Shown in pieces: positions 8,024 to 17,572 of a DNA stretch of 64,000 bases. The position numbers were made by a program, and so were the translations under genes. The stretch covers positions 1-64,000 of the forward strand of contig JAFQCT010000012.1 in assembly GCA_017399405.1 (NCBI GenBank). Direction: 5' to 3'. The stretch comes from Clostridia bacterium (GTDB lineage Bacteria > Bacillota > Clostridia > Oscillospirales > Acutalibacteraceae). Numbering within the stretch: the first letter of the stretch is position 1; every line of letters begins with the position of its first letter. The notes under the pieces were generated by a model, which saw only the letters and a list, made by a program, of their open reading frames with translations, had not been told where the DNA came from and searched no databases.

Positions 8024-9331
8024 ATGACAGATATTTTATTACTCGTTTCTATTGTAATTTCAATTATTGCAATTATTATCCTTATATTAGTGCTTAAAAC
8101 TGTAAAGTCAAACAATGCTAACAGTTCCTTAGAACAAAAACTCGATTACATACAGAAAACTACGGGTGATGAATTTCACCGAATCCGTGTTGAAAACCAA
8201 AACTCAAATAAAGAAATTCGCGAAGATGTTAAAAAGAGTCTTGATGATATGTCACTTCGTATTGACAATATGAATAAAGGTAATTTTGAGCATCGCGAAA
8301 AAATGAGTGAAATGCTTGTGACCATGAGCGAAAAGAATGCGGAGCAAAGTGACAAGCAGAACAAAACTTTAGAAGCATCAATTACAAAAATGCAAGAGTC
8401 AAACGAAAAGAAACTTGAAGAAATGCGAGTTACTGTTGATGAAAAACTTACTGCAACACTTACAACTCGTCTTAATTCTTCATTCAAAACTGTTTCTGAC
8501 CAACTTGAAAACTTATATAAATCTCTTGGTGAAATGCAAAAACTCTCCACGGGTGTTACTGAAAATGTTACTGCACTCAATCGTGTTCTTACAAATGTTA
8601 AGGCTCGTGGTACTTGGGCAGAAGTTCAACTTGAAGGCATTTTAGACCAGACAATCCCTAATATGTATGAGAAAAATCTTGCTACTGTGCCAGGGTCACT
8701 TGACAGAGTTGAGTTTGCAATCCGTATTCCGTCAAGTGATAAAGATGGCAAAGATATTTTCTTGCCTGTTGACTCAAAGTTCCCTATGGAAGATTACATA
8801 AGACTTTGCGATGCTGCTGACCGTGCAGATGCAGATGCGGTGAAAATTGCAAGAAAAGAACTTGAAAAGAAAGTTGAAAATGAAGCAAAAACTATTGCAA
8901 AATATATTCATGTGCCTGACACAACGCCATTTGCAATTATGTACCTTGCAACTGAAGGTCTTTATGCTGAAATTGCATCTTCAAGAACAGGACTTCCTGA
9001 AAAACTGCAAAATGACTACAACATTATGATTGCAGGTCCGTCAACAATCACCGCACTTCTCAACTCACTTTCAATGGGCTTTAAGACTATTGCAATCAAC
9101 GAAAAGGCAAACGAAGTTCGTGAAATTCTTGGTGCAGCAAAAGCTCAGTATGAAAGATTTGGCGATTTACTTGCTAAGGCTAAAAAGAAAGTTGACGATG
9201 CAGGTAAAACTCTTGAAGAAGCAGAACGCAAAAATCTGTTCATTCAAAGAAAACTTAAAAACATTGAAGCAATTGACACAGTTTCGGCTGATAAACTTTT
9301 ATTTGACGAAACCGATAGTGTTGATATATAA
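8024..9331 (+). CDS. rmuC: DNA recombination protein RmuC
   Basis: 435 residues. An N-terminal membrane helix (about 4-26) is followed by a long coiled coil (about 30-150), then the RmuC domain with a nuclease-like core (GTWAEVQLEGILDQ, and LPVDSKFPMEDY around 230-245). RmuC limits inversions at short inverted repeats in E. coli and is a predicted nuclease. It ends 45 nt before the GH3 gene with no terminator between them, so read-through is possible. Confidence 0.93.
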   Translation: MTDILLLVSIVISIIAIIILILVLKTVKSNNANSSLEQKLDYIQKTTGDEFHRIRVENQNSNKEIREDVKKSLDDMSLRIDNMNKGNFEHREKMSEMLVTMSEKNAEQSDKQNKTLEASITKMQESNEKKLEEMRVTVDEKLTATLTTRLNSSFKTVSDQLENLYKSLGEMQKLSTGVTENVTALNRVLTNVKARGTWAEVQLEGILDQTIPNMYEKNLATVPGSLDRVEFAIRIPSSDKDGKDIFLPVDSKFPMEDYIRLCDAADRADADAVKIARKELEKKVENEAKTIAKYIHVPDTTPFAIMYLATEGLYAEIASSRTGLPEKLQNDYNIMIAGPSTITALLNSLSMGFKTIAINEKANEVREILGAAKAQYERFGDLLAKAKKKVDDAGKTLEEAERKNLFIQRKLKNIEAIDTVSADKLLFDETDSVDI

Positions 9332-9376
9332 TAGAAATGTTAATTAAAAGTAATATACTTTTGAGGAGGAAATGAA

Positions 9377-11809
9377 ATGGCTCTTAAACACGCTGACATT
9401 ATCGCACAAATGACACTTGAAGAAAAAGCAAGTATGTGCGACGGTCTTGACTACTGGCACAGCCAACCTGTAGAAAGAGTTGGCATTAAGTCAATCAGTC
9501 TTAATGACGGACCTCACGGTATCCGTAAAAAAGGTGACCCAAAAGAAAACACAGATGTTTTGAAAGGATTACCTGCAATCTGTTTCCCAACAGCTTCTGC
9601 TACTGCTTGTTCTTGGGATACTGACCTTATCTACAAAATGGGTGAAGCACTTGGTGACGAATGCAGAAAAGAACAGGTTTCAGTACTTTTAGGTCCTGGT
9701 ACAAACATTAAGCGTTCACCTCTTTGCGGAAGAAACTTTGAATATTTCTCAGAAGACGGTGTTCTTGCAGGTGAAATGGCTGCTGCATTTATCAATGGTG
9801 TTCAGAGTAAGGGTATTGGTACATCTCTTAAACACTATGCTGCTAACAACCAAGAAACTCGCAGAATGACAGTTAACGCTGTGGTTGACGAAAGAACACT
9901 TCGCGAAACATATCTTCTTCCATTTGAAATTGCAGTTAAAAAGGCTCAACCTTGGACTGTTATGAACTCATATAACCGTCTTAACGGTACTTATGCTGCT
10001 GAAAACAAATGGTTGCTTACTGATGTTCTTCGTGACGATTGGGGTTATGAAGGCGTTGTTATTACTGACTGGGGTGCAGAAAACGAAAGAGTACCTGGTC
10101 TTATTGCAGGTCAAGAAATCGAAATGCCAACTTCAACAGGTATTGGCACAAAACTTATTGTTGATGCAGTAAACAACGGTGAACTTGATGTTGCAGTTCT
10201 TGACGCAGCAGTTGACAAGATTATTGAACTTACAAAGAAAGCAGAGCCTGTTCTTGGCGGTACATATACTTATGATAGCGATGCTCACCACAATCTTGCT
10301 CGCGAAATCGCAAGTCAGTGTATGGTTCTTATGAAGAATGATAACAATGTTCTTCCTCTTAAGAAAGATGCTAAAGTTGCTCTTATCGGTGAAATGGCAC
10401 ATACACCTCGTTATCAAGGTGCAGGTTCATCACTTATTAACCCAATTAAACTTGACAATGCATATCAGACAATGAAAGATATGGGTATTGACCTTACATT
10501 CTCAAAGGGTTATGAACTCAAAAAATGTAAGGCAAAGAAGTCAATGGACCTTATTGTTGAAGCAAAAGCAGCAGCAAAGAATGCTGATGTTGCAGTTGTG
10601 TTTGTTGGTCTTACTGACGAGTACGAAACAGAGGGTGCTGACAGACATCACCTTTCAATTCCTCCAATGCACAATGTTCTTGTTGAAGAAGTTCTCAAAG
10701 TTAACCCTAACACAGTTGTTGTGCTTTCAGGCGGTGCATCTGTTGAAATGCCTTGGGCAGACAAAGTTCCTGCAATCCTTAATATGTTCCTTACAGGTCA
10801 GGCTGGTGGCAGTGCAGTTTGCGATATTCTTTTCGGTGATGTAAACCCAAGTGGTAAACTTAGCGAAACATACCCATTGGCACTTGAAGATAATTCAAGC
10901 CACAATTATTTCCCTGGTACAACAGTATCAGTTGAATACAGAGAAGGCGTTTATGTAGGTTACAAATACTACGACACAGCAGAAAAGCAAGTTGCATTCC
11001 CATTCGGTCACGGTCTTTCATACACAACATTTGAATATAGTGATATTAAAGTATCTGCTGACAACATTAAAGATACTGACACAGTTACAGTTTCTTTCAA
11101 AGTTAAGAACACAGGCGATGTTGACGGTGCTGAAGTTGCTCAGCTTTATGTAAGCGACATTGAAAGCACAATTTACCGTCCTGTTAAAGAACTTAAAGGC
11201 TTTAAGAAAGTATTCCTTAAAGCAGGCGAAGAAAAGGAAGTTGAAATTACACTTGATAAGCGTGCATTTGCTTACTACAATGTAAACATCGGTGATTGGC
11301 ATGTTGAAAGTGGTGAATTCAAAATTCTTGTTGGTGCATCAAGCCGTGACATTAAACTTGAAACTTCAATCAATGTAGAATCAACTGTTGAGGCAGTTGT
11401 TCCTGACTACAAGGCTACTGCTCCTTGCTACTACGGTGCTGACATTATGAATGTAAGTGCTGACGCATTCAAGGCAGTTTATGGTAAAGAATTACCACCA
11501 AGTGAAAGAGACAAGAACGCACCATTTACAGTTCTTAATACTATTGAGGACTCACAAGACAGCAAATGGGGTGGCAGAATTTACCGTCTTCTCATTAAAC
11601 TTCTTGGTGCAGACACAATGGCAGGTTCAGTTGCTACACAGCTTCCAATCAAGAACTTTATTTCAATGAGTTTTGGTCTTTTCAGCCCTGAAATGGCAGA
11701 AGGTCTTATTATGATTATTCACGAAGACAAACTCGGTAAAGGTCTTAAGATTATCTTAAAGGGTATTCCACATATCCTCAAAAATCTTGATAGATTAAAG
11801 AAAATCTAA
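9377..11809 (+). CDS. Family 3 glycoside hydrolase (beta-glucosidase type), cytoplasmic
   Basis: 810 residues without a signal peptide. Order: the GH3 N-terminal barrel with the nucleophile Asp231 in VITDWGAE, then the GH3 C-terminal alpha/beta domain (GTSLKHYAANN is in the first domain, GLTDEYETEGADR in the second), and a fibronectin III-like domain (about 555-670, AEVAQLYVSD). An extra tail of about 130 residues follows, with a hydrophobic patch. It probably cleaves beta-linked disaccharides or glycosides taken up intact. GAGGAGG at 9363 sets the start. A strong terminator follows. Confidence 0.93.
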   Translation: MALKHADIIAQMTLEEKASMCDGLDYWHSQPVERVGIKSISLNDGPHGIRKKGDPKENTDVLKGLPAICFPTASATACSWDTDLIYKMGEALGDECRKEQVSVLLGPGTNIKRSPLCGRNFEYFSEDGVLAGEMAAAFINGVQSKGIGTSLKHYAANNQETRRMTVNAVVDERTLRETYLLPFEIAVKKAQPWTVMNSYNRLNGTYAAENKWLLTDVLRDDWGYEGVVITDWGAENERVPGLIAGQEIEMPTSTGIGTKLIVDAVNNGELDVAVLDAAVDKIIELTKKAEPVLGGTYTYDSDAHHNLAREIASQCMVLMKNDNNVLPLKKDAKVALIGEMAHTPRYQGAGSSLINPIKLDNAYQTMKDMGIDLTFSKGYELKKCKAKKSMDLIVEAKAAAKNADVAVVFVGLTDEYETEGADRHHLSIPPMHNVLVEEVLKVNPNTVVVLSGGASVEMPWADKVPAILNMFLTGQAGGSAVCDILFGDVNPSGKLSETYPLALEDNSSHNYFPGTTVSVEYREGVYVGYKYYDTAEKQVAFPFGHGLSYTTFEYSDIKVSADNIKDTDTVTVSFKVKNTGDVDGAEVAQLYVSDIESTIYRPVKELKGFKKVFLKAGEEKEVEITLDKRAFAYYNVNIGDWHVESGEFKILVGASSRDIKLETSINVESTVEAVVPDYKATAPCYYGADIMNVSADAFKAVYGKELPPSERDKNAPFTVLNTIEDSQDSKWGGRIYRLLIKLLGADTMAGSVATQLPIKNFISMSFGLFSPEMAEGLIMIIHEDKLGKGLKIILKGIPHILKNLDRLKKI

Positions 11810-11815
11810 CATATT

Positions 11816-11843
11816 AAGAGTGGGTTTCTACCCACTCTTTTTT
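11816..11843 (+). terminator. Terminator after the GH3 gene
   Basis: Hairpin AGAGTGGG-TTTCTA-CCCACTCT followed by a run of T. Confidence 0.93.
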
Positions 11844-11864
11844 ATTTCTAAACTCTTGTCTTCA

Positions 11865-11893
11865 TTGACAAAATGTGGGTAATATGATAAAAT
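11865..11893 (+). promoter_or_regulatory. Promoter of the FemAB-like cluster
   Basis: TTGACA (11865-11870), 17 nt, then TAAAAT (11888-11893) with TGA directly before it. It lies 60 nt before the first fem-like gene. Confidence 0.75.
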
Positions 11894-11953
11894 TTTTAGT
11901 TGATAATAATACTGTTATTTTTCAATTTTTTAATGATAAATTAAGGTGATTTA

Positions 11954-13210
11954 ATGAATTTCTGTGTTTTAACTGCAGATGAATACCGTGATTTCTGGAA
12001 GAATCATCCACAAGCATCTTTTATGCAGAGTGTGGAGTTATCTGAACTCAAAAAAGAATATGGTAGCAAAGTACATTTTGTTGGCATTAAAGAGAATGAC
12101 AAAATTATTGCAGGGTCAATGATTTTGCAGGACAAAACCATTTTAGGTCAAAGTCAGTTCTATGCACCACGCGGTCTTATTGTTGATTACCATAATAAAG
12201 AGTTGTTGGCATTCTTCACAGAAGAACTTAAAAAATACATTAAAAGTCAAGGCGGATTTATGCTTACTATCGACCCGAATGTGCTTTACAGAGTACGCAC
12301 ATCTGATGGCGAGATTATGGAAGACGACAAACCTAATGACGAAGCAGTTAATAATCTTTTAGACCTTGGTTATAAACATTATGGTTTCAATATTTATCTT
12401 GACGCTTTACAGGTAAGATGGTGTTGTCACTTAAAACTTGACGAAGATTACGAAACTAAAAAGGCAAAATTCTCAAAACAGACACGCAAAAACATTAACT
12501 CTTGTATTAAAAAAGGTCTTATGGTTAAAGAGGGTACAATTGAAGACCTTGAGGTTATGGCAGAGATTTTTGAAACAACCTCAAAGCGTCGTAATTTCTT
12601 CTATCGTAGCCTTAGTTATTATCAGAAAATGTATAAGCACATGAAAGACCTTATGACTATTTATGTGGCTTACCTTGACCCTGATATTTATTACGAGCAT
12701 ACATTGAGTTTGCTTGATAACGCTAAAAAGAATTATGAAAGCGTTTTAGCAAAAATAGAAAAACTTACTGCAGGCGACAGACTTCTTAATCAGAAAGCAG
12801 AAGCCGAAAGACAAATAGAGAAATACGAAAAAGAACTGGAAAAAGCAGAACAGTTTAGAGTTGAAAACCCAAATGGCAAGGCAATCGGTTGTCTTCTTTC
12901 ACTTCGTAGTGGTAACGAATACCTTACACTTTCAAGCGGTGTGTTAATGGAATATCGTCAGTTTACACCTAAATATTTAATGTATGAACACCACATTAAA
13001 GAGGCATACAAAGAGGGTTTTGAATACTGTAATTTCTATGGTATTGCAGGTGACTTTAACCCTGAAAATGAATACTATGGAATTTACGAATTCAAAAAAG
13101 GTTTTAAGCCGAATGTTACTGAATATATTGGTCAGTTTGAACTTAAAACAGGTCCATTTTATGATGTTTACAAGTTGTTGAAGAAAATTAAAGGAACCAT
13201 TTCAAAATGA
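11954..13210 (+). CDS. FemAB-like peptidoglycan bridge aminoacyltransferase (1 of 3)
   Basis: 418 residues with the FemAB layout: two GNAT-like subdomains (the first with FMQSVELSELKKEYG, the second with KYLMYEHHIKEAYKEGFEYCNFYGIAGD) and an inserted antiparallel coiled-coil arm at about 245-303. FemABX enzymes use aminoacyl-tRNAs to add amino acids to the lysine or ornithine side chain of lipid II on the cytosolic side. AAGGTGATTTA precedes the ATG. Its stop overlaps the next gene as ATGA. It is first of three adjacent paralogues that differ widely in sequence. Confidence 0.9.
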   Translation: MNFCVLTADEYRDFWKNHPQASFMQSVELSELKKEYGSKVHFVGIKENDKIIAGSMILQDKTILGQSQFYAPRGLIVDYHNKELLAFFTEELKKYIKSQGGFMLTIDPNVLYRVRTSDGEIMEDDKPNDEAVNNLLDLGYKHYGFNIYLDALQVRWCCHLKLDEDYETKKAKFSKQTRKNINSCIKKGLMVKEGTIEDLEVMAEIFETTSKRRNFFYRSLSYYQKMYKHMKDLMTIYVAYLDPDIYYEHTLSLLDNAKKNYESVLAKIEKLTAGDRLLNQKAEAERQIEKYEKELEKAEQFRVENPNGKAIGCLLSLRSGNEYLTLSSGVLMEYRQFTPKYLMYEHHIKEAYKEGFEYCNFYGIAGDFNPENEYYGIYEFKKGFKPNVTEYIGQFELKTGPFYDVYKLLKKIKGTISK

Positions 13211-14475
13211 AAATTGTTGAATTAGAAAAACAGGAATTTATTGATTTTTGTAATAGTAATCCGCAAGCACTTTTCTTTCAGTCACCTTATTGGATTGAAA
13301 TCAAAGAGCAAAATAGTTGGACAGGCAAGATTTTAGGCGTTAAAGAAGACGGTAAAATCATAATTGCTACTGTACTGTTATATAAAAGTCTTAAAGGCAT
13401 TATTAAATTTGCTTATGCTCCCCGCGGATTTTTAATGGATTACAATAACTTTGATTTACTCGCTGAGTTTACAAAAGAAATCAAAGAATATCTTAAAAAA
13501 GAGAATGTTGCATTCTTAAAAATCAACCCTTATGTTGATTATCAACTCCGCGACATTCACGGTAATATAATCGAAGGCACAAAAAATGATGCTTTAATGG
13601 AAAAATTAAAATCTTTAGGCTACAAGCACTACGGATTCTATGTTGATATGGACGAGAAAAAAGATTTAGAGCCTCGTTGGATTTCTGTGCTTGATATTAA
13701 AGGCAAGACTATTGACGAATTATTCAAGACATTTCGTAGCGGTACAAAATGGGGTATCAACAACAGTAAGAAAAATTTTATCACTCTTATTGAGGCTGAT
13801 GAAAATAATCTTATTGAGTTCAAAAATCTTATGCAACATACTGCTGAAAGACGCGAATTTGTTGACCGTCCCCTCTCCTATTATCAGGAAATGTTCAAAA
13901 TATTGAAACGCAAAAATGCAGTTAAAGTACTTTTAGCAGAGGTTAATCTTAAAGAGTTGCTTGACTTCACAAAGGCTCGATATGAAAAGAACGCAAAGCG
14001 TCTTACTGTAATTGAGGGTAATCCTAAAAATATTAACGAATACAATGAAATCAAATCGCAACAAGAAAGTATTGCTAAAAAGATTGAAAGCCTTACTGCT
14101 GATGTAAACGAATATGGCGATAAAAAAATTATTGCCGGCGGTTGGTATATGCTTTATGGCAAAGAGGTTGTATATCTTTTTGGTGCAAGTTATAAGCCAT
14201 TTATGAAATACAACTCACAATACTTGTTGCAATATGAAATGATTAAATATGCTACCGAAAATGGTTATGACAAGTTTAATTTCTACGGTATTGACGGTAA
14301 TTTCAACGAGGACTCAAAAAACTACGGGTTATTTGATTTTAAGCGTGGTTTTAACGCTGATGTTCACGAGTTAATTGGTGAATTTGACCTGATTATCAAC
14401 AAAACACAATTTGCACTTTATGAGCTTATTTTCAAGGGCTATAAAATACTCAAAACTATTCAGAAAAAGATTTAA
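13207..14475 (+). CDS. FemAB-like peptidoglycan bridge aminoacyltransferase (2 of 3)
   Basis: 422 residues with the same fold as the gene before it: FFQSPYWIEIKEQNSW at the start, FAYAPRGFLMDY in the first lobe, a coiled-coil arm at about 247-302 (FTKARYEKNAKRL to AKKIESLTADV), and FNFYGIDGNF near the end. It overlaps gene 1 by 4 nt, so translation is coupled. It presumably adds a residue to the growing interpeptide bridge. The amino acid cannot be told from sequence. Confidence 0.9.
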   Translation: MKIVELEKQEFIDFCNSNPQALFFQSPYWIEIKEQNSWTGKILGVKEDGKIIIATVLLYKSLKGIIKFAYAPRGFLMDYNNFDLLAEFTKEIKEYLKKENVAFLKINPYVDYQLRDIHGNIIEGTKNDALMEKLKSLGYKHYGFYVDMDEKKDLEPRWISVLDIKGKTIDELFKTFRSGTKWGINNSKKNFITLIEADENNLIEFKNLMQHTAERREFVDRPLSYYQEMFKILKRKNAVKVLLAEVNLKELLDFTKARYEKNAKRLTVIEGNPKNINEYNEIKSQQESIAKKIESLTADVNEYGDKKIIAGGWYMLYGKEVVYLFGASYKPFMKYNSQYLLQYEMIKYATENGYDKFNFYGIDGNFNEDSKNYGLFDFKRGFNADVHELIGEFDLIINKTQFALYELIFKGYKILKTIQKKI

Positions 14476-14486
14476 GGTTGAAAATT

Positions 14487-15737
14487 ATGTATAAGTTCAA
14501 AGCAGATATTCCCGTTTCGGAATTTACTGAATTTATTGAAAACACCTCTTTTGCACCAATTCAGCAAACAGAGGAATGGACAAAACTTAAAGCAAACTGG
14601 AAAAACAGTTTTTGTGGCATATATAAAGACGATGTTCTTTGTGGTGTTGCACTTATTCTTATCCGTACACTTATGCCGGGGTTTAATTATGCTTACTGCC
14701 CTCGCGGTCCTGTTATGGATTTAACTGACGCTGAAATGGTTAAGGCATTCCGTGACGGTGCTAAAGAGTTTTGCAATAGCAGAAATATCTATCTTCTTAA
14801 AACCGACCCTGCTATTGTGGTTAATAAGATTTTGCCTGACATTCCAACTGACAAATTCTTTGACCCCTTTGATTTAGAACGCGGTAAGGTTGAGTTTGAC
14901 ACTCTTGTAAACAACGGGTTTGAGCATAAAGGTTTTGTTAAAAATCTTGGTGAGGCTATTCAGCCACGCTTTAATGCACTTATTCCATTGAAAGACGCAA
15001 ATGGCAAACCACTCACCGCCCCTGAATTCAAGAAAAACTACAAACAGAAAATTCGTAAATATTTAGGCAACTTTCAACCTGCTCGTGGTCTTTACTACGA
15101 AGGTGCAGAACATACCCCTGAAAATATTGCACTTTTCAAAAAGATTTTAAGCAATACAGAAGCAAGGCAACAGATTTCTTTAAGAAATGAAGAATATTTC
15201 AGTATTCTTGCAGATGCATTCGGAGACAAAGCATTTTTTGCTTTTGAAAGATGTAATGTAAACACTTACATTGAAAATCTTGAGAAAAGATACGAAAAAG
15301 AGCCTGATATGAGGGATAAAATCACCGAGCAGATTGCAGACGCAAAAAAAGTCCGTGACGAGCGTGGCGAGATTGTTCCCCTTGCAGCGTTACTTACAGT
15401 TTACCCACCAAACAAAACGGGGATTAGAATTGCAGAATACCTTTATGCAGGGTCTGATTTGAATGTTTTTTCGTCATTCTGTGCTACCCTTTGCGGACTT
15501 TGTGAACAATGTGTTCTTACCACTGAAAATGGTTGCGATTTTCTCGATTTAGGCGGTATTGCAGGCACTCTTGACGATGGTCTTTATGAGTTCAAGAGTC
15601 AGTTCAACCCCATTATAATTGAGTATGCAGGCGAATTTGACCTGAAAATAGACAACTTCAAATATAACCTTATGGAAAAAGGCTTGCCAATTCTTAAAAA
15701 GAGTTATATGAAACTCCGAAAACTTGTTAAGAGATAA
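14487..15737 (+). CDS. FemAB-like peptidoglycan bridge aminoacyltransferase (3 of 3)
   Basis: 416 residues from the ATG at 14487, which has AAGG nine bases before it. A TTG at 14478 would overlap that ribosome site. Motifs are PIQQTEEWTKLKANW, YCPRGPVMD, a shortened coiled-coil arm at about 255-300, and FLDLGGIAGTLDDGLYEFK near the end. It is the most divergent of the three copies. Only 11 nt separate it from gene 2, and a terminator follows, so the operon is three genes. Confidence 0.88.
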   Translation: MYKFKADIPVSEFTEFIENTSFAPIQQTEEWTKLKANWKNSFCGIYKDDVLCGVALILIRTLMPGFNYAYCPRGPVMDLTDAEMVKAFRDGAKEFCNSRNIYLLKTDPAIVVNKILPDIPTDKFFDPFDLERGKVEFDTLVNNGFEHKGFVKNLGEAIQPRFNALIPLKDANGKPLTAPEFKKNYKQKIRKYLGNFQPARGLYYEGAEHTPENIALFKKILSNTEARQQISLRNEEYFSILADAFGDKAFFAFERCNVNTYIENLEKRYEKEPDMRDKITEQIADAKKVRDERGEIVPLAALLTVYPPNKTGIRIAEYLYAGSDLNVFSSFCATLCGLCEQCVLTTENGCDFLDLGGIAGTLDDGLYEFKSQFNPIIIEYAGEFDLKIDNFKYNLMEKGLPILKKSYMKLRKLVKR

Positions 15738-15740
15738 AAA

Positions 15741-15771
15741 TTATCCCCATTCAGTTTGAATGGGGATTTTT
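15741..15771 (+). terminator. Terminator after the FemAB-like operon
   Basis: Hairpin ATCCCCATTC-AGTTT-GAATGGGGAT followed by TTTTTC. Confidence 0.93.
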
Positions 15772-15774
15772 CAC

Positions 15775-15862
15775 GGGACGATGTGGGGTGCGGGTGTCCG
15801 GTGGACACCTCTGCGAAGCAGAAGCACCGACCGAACCGGCAGGCGAGACCCATCGTCCCCTA
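15775..15862. repeat. Structured repeat ending in CCCCTAC, long form
   Basis: The outer arms GGGACGATGTGGG (15775-15787) and CCCATCGTCCCC (15849-15860) pair with a small bulge. They enclose about 60 nt holding the hairpin GGTGTCC-GGT-GGACACC. A compact form of the same repeat, without the insert, is at 40275-40300. No coding capacity. Confidence 0.7.
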
Positions 15863-15884
15863 CATTTTTTGTTTTTTAATGATT

Positions 15885-16766
15885 TTACTCTTTATCTTTA
15901 TTTACAAAATTCTTAAACAAGAAATACACACCTACAAACAGGGCTATAAGAACAATACCTACTATTATTCCTATTGTGGCATTGGCAGAATATTCGTCAG
16001 CTAATGGTTTTAAGAAAACATAGCCTACTAAATCTTCAAGTCCTCTATTCCACTCATCAAACTTACCTTGTGCAACCTTGATTACAATGCCATAAAGTAG
16101 TCCTACTATACCGCCATAAAGCAAATTGTTGAATATGGTTGTTATGTTGACAATAACAAGTACTACAAGCAAAACTACAGCAAGAGTTATAAGTTTACTT
16201 ACGGTTTTTTCTGATATTAGAATAATAAAGTTATCAGTTGACATTCCCGCTGTATTTTCAATAGTCCTGAGTACCATTAAACGAGCATAAACACTTAACG
16301 CATCTTCGGGAGTTTCAGCATTCTCAACATTCAATTCTTCGTTTTGCTCAAGTGTTATATTATTCTCTATTCTGTACTCTGCATCCTCAACCTTTGTGTT
16401 AAGAAAATAGTCAACAAGTTTATACACCTCGGTTTTTATTACTGTATTTACAAGATTCGGGGTCACAATAGCATCAACCGCATGGTTGCCGAATGGATAG
16501 AATGATGGCATTTTATCTTGGATATACTCTGATGCTTTTTCACGGGCAAAATCAATTACAGTAACCTTTTCACCGTCTATCATAAACTTTACTGTGCTTA
16601 AATCTGTGGTTTCAATCTGTTCTATAAACTGTTCTGACTGAAGATAATCCCTTGCAACGCTTATAAGTGTTGCACCAAGTAGTGAAACAGTAGACGCCAC
16701 TACAAGAACAATTGAAACAATTATTTTGAGAATATTAAGAATGAGTTTTACTGTTTTTTTGTCCAT
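15885..16766 (-). CDS. Uncharacterised multi-pass membrane protein
   Basis: 293 residues, family not recognised. One N-terminal membrane helix (about 7-32), a non-membrane segment of about 150 residues rich in E and N, and three C-terminal helices (about 193-215, 218-240 and 264-286, the last GIIVGIVLIALFVGVYFLF). The middle segment would lie outside the cell or be folded between helices. AGGTGA precedes the start. The layout loosely recalls CvpA-like proteins, but I see no defining motif. It lies just downstream of the terminator of the GtrA-like gene. Confidence 0.75.
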   Translation of the reverse strand: MDKKTVKLILNILKIIVSIVLVVASTVSLLGATLISVARDYLQSEQFIEQIETTDLSTVKFMIDGEKVTVIDFAREKASEYIQDKMPSFYPFGNHAVDAIVTPNLVNTVIKTEVYKLVDYFLNTKVEDAEYRIENNITLEQNEELNVENAETPEDALSVYARLMVLRTIENTAGMSTDNFIILISEKTVSKLITLAVVLLVVLVIVNITTIFNNLLYGGIVGLLYGIVIKVAQGKFDEWNRGLEDLVGYVFLKPLADEYSANATIGIIVGIVLIALFVGVYFLFKNFVNKDKE

Positions 16767-16783
16767 AAAATCACCTAAAACAA

Positions 16784-16809
16784 TACCCCGTACATTTCAG
16801 TACGGGGTA
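16784..16809 (-). terminator. Terminator after the GtrA-like gene
   Basis: Hairpin TACCCCGTA-CTGAAATG-TACGGGGTA followed by TTGTTTTAG on the minus strand. T-rich sequence on the other side may make it bidirectional. Confidence 0.8.
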
Positions 16810-16826
16810 AATTTTTCAAAGTACAA

Positions 16827-17396
16827 TTATTCAGCTGTAACTTCTTCTGTCTTTTCTTCTTTTTTCTTGTGGAAAAGAATTTTATCAACTGGGAAGTAAA
16901 GGAAGAACTGAAGTGCTGAACAAATCATCATTGCTGCGTTACGAGCAAGTGCTTCTGACCAACCAAAACCAAGGAAAAGTGTGTTGAGTGTTGGTGAAAG
17001 CCATGCTGAGAAGAACACAAGACCAATTGTGAACGCAATATAAATTGGAAGTGTAATTGCAACATTTGCACCTGAGTTGAATGTTTTTTCTTTATTAACA
17101 AAGAAAGCAACAATCTGTGCAACAATGTTTGCAACATTAAATGCGATACAATAACCAAGACCACCTGAAATAATTGCACCTGCTTCATCATAGTTTACAG
17201 GATAACTTAATACCCATAAATTGAACTCAGTTGCATACATTTCCTGAATTGCAGGAATAAGTGGAATAAGGTTTGTCAACGCAATCTGCACCAACATTGC
17301 AAGAAGACTTACAACGATAAATTTAACAAACTGCCAAACTGTAACAAGAAAAGAGCCTTTAGACTCTGCTGCCTTGTCAATGTCTTTTAATGCCAT
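16827..17396 (-). CDS. GtrA-like family membrane protein
   Basis: 189 residues with four predicted membrane helices. The pattern (WQFVKFIVVSLLAMLVQ, then AFNVANIVAQIVAFFVNKEKTF, ending FPVDKILF) fits the GtrA family. These proteins are thought to flip or help transfer polyprenyl-linked sugars in cell-envelope glycosylation. The ATG at 17396 follows GGAGA. A 16-codon upstream extension has no ribosome site. It is monocistronic, with a good promoter and terminator. Confidence 0.85.
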   Translation of the reverse strand: MALKDIDKAAESKGSFLVTVWQFVKFIVVSLLAMLVQIALTNLIPLIPAIQEMYATEFNLWVLSYPVNYDEAGAIISGGLGYCIAFNVANIVAQIVAFFVNKEKTFNSGANVAITLPIYIAFTIGLVFFSAWLSPTLNTLFLGFGWSEALARNAAMMICSALQFFLYFPVDKILFHKKKEEKTEEVTAE

Positions 17397-17434
17397 AATA
17401 ATATTCTCCTTTTTATCTACCAAGATATGTATAA

Positions 17435-17463
17435 ATAATATCATATATGCAAAGATTAGTCAA
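17435..17463 (-). promoter_or_regulatory. Promoter of the GtrA-like gene
   Basis: Minus-strand TTGACT (17458-17463), 17 nt, TATTAT (17435-17440), about 38 nt before the start codon. Confidence 0.65.
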
Positions 17464-17514
17464 TAAATAAAATTTGTAGCATACATAGAATTAAAGTCAT
17501 TTTTTATATTATAT

Positions 17515-17549
17515 AAAAATACCGCGAGCCGAATGACACGCGGTATTTT
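17515..17549 (-). terminator. Terminator after ilvA-ridA
   Basis: Hairpin AAAATACCGCG and CGCGGTATTTT around a 12-nt loop, followed on the minus strand by a T-rich run. Confidence 0.88.
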
Positions 17550-17572
17550 GGGAAATATGCCAAAAAGAATTA

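Noticed and set aside
15756-16004. Plus-strand frame from the terminator into the membrane gene
   Set aside because: It begins in the FemAB terminator and runs through a structured repeat antisense to a better gene.
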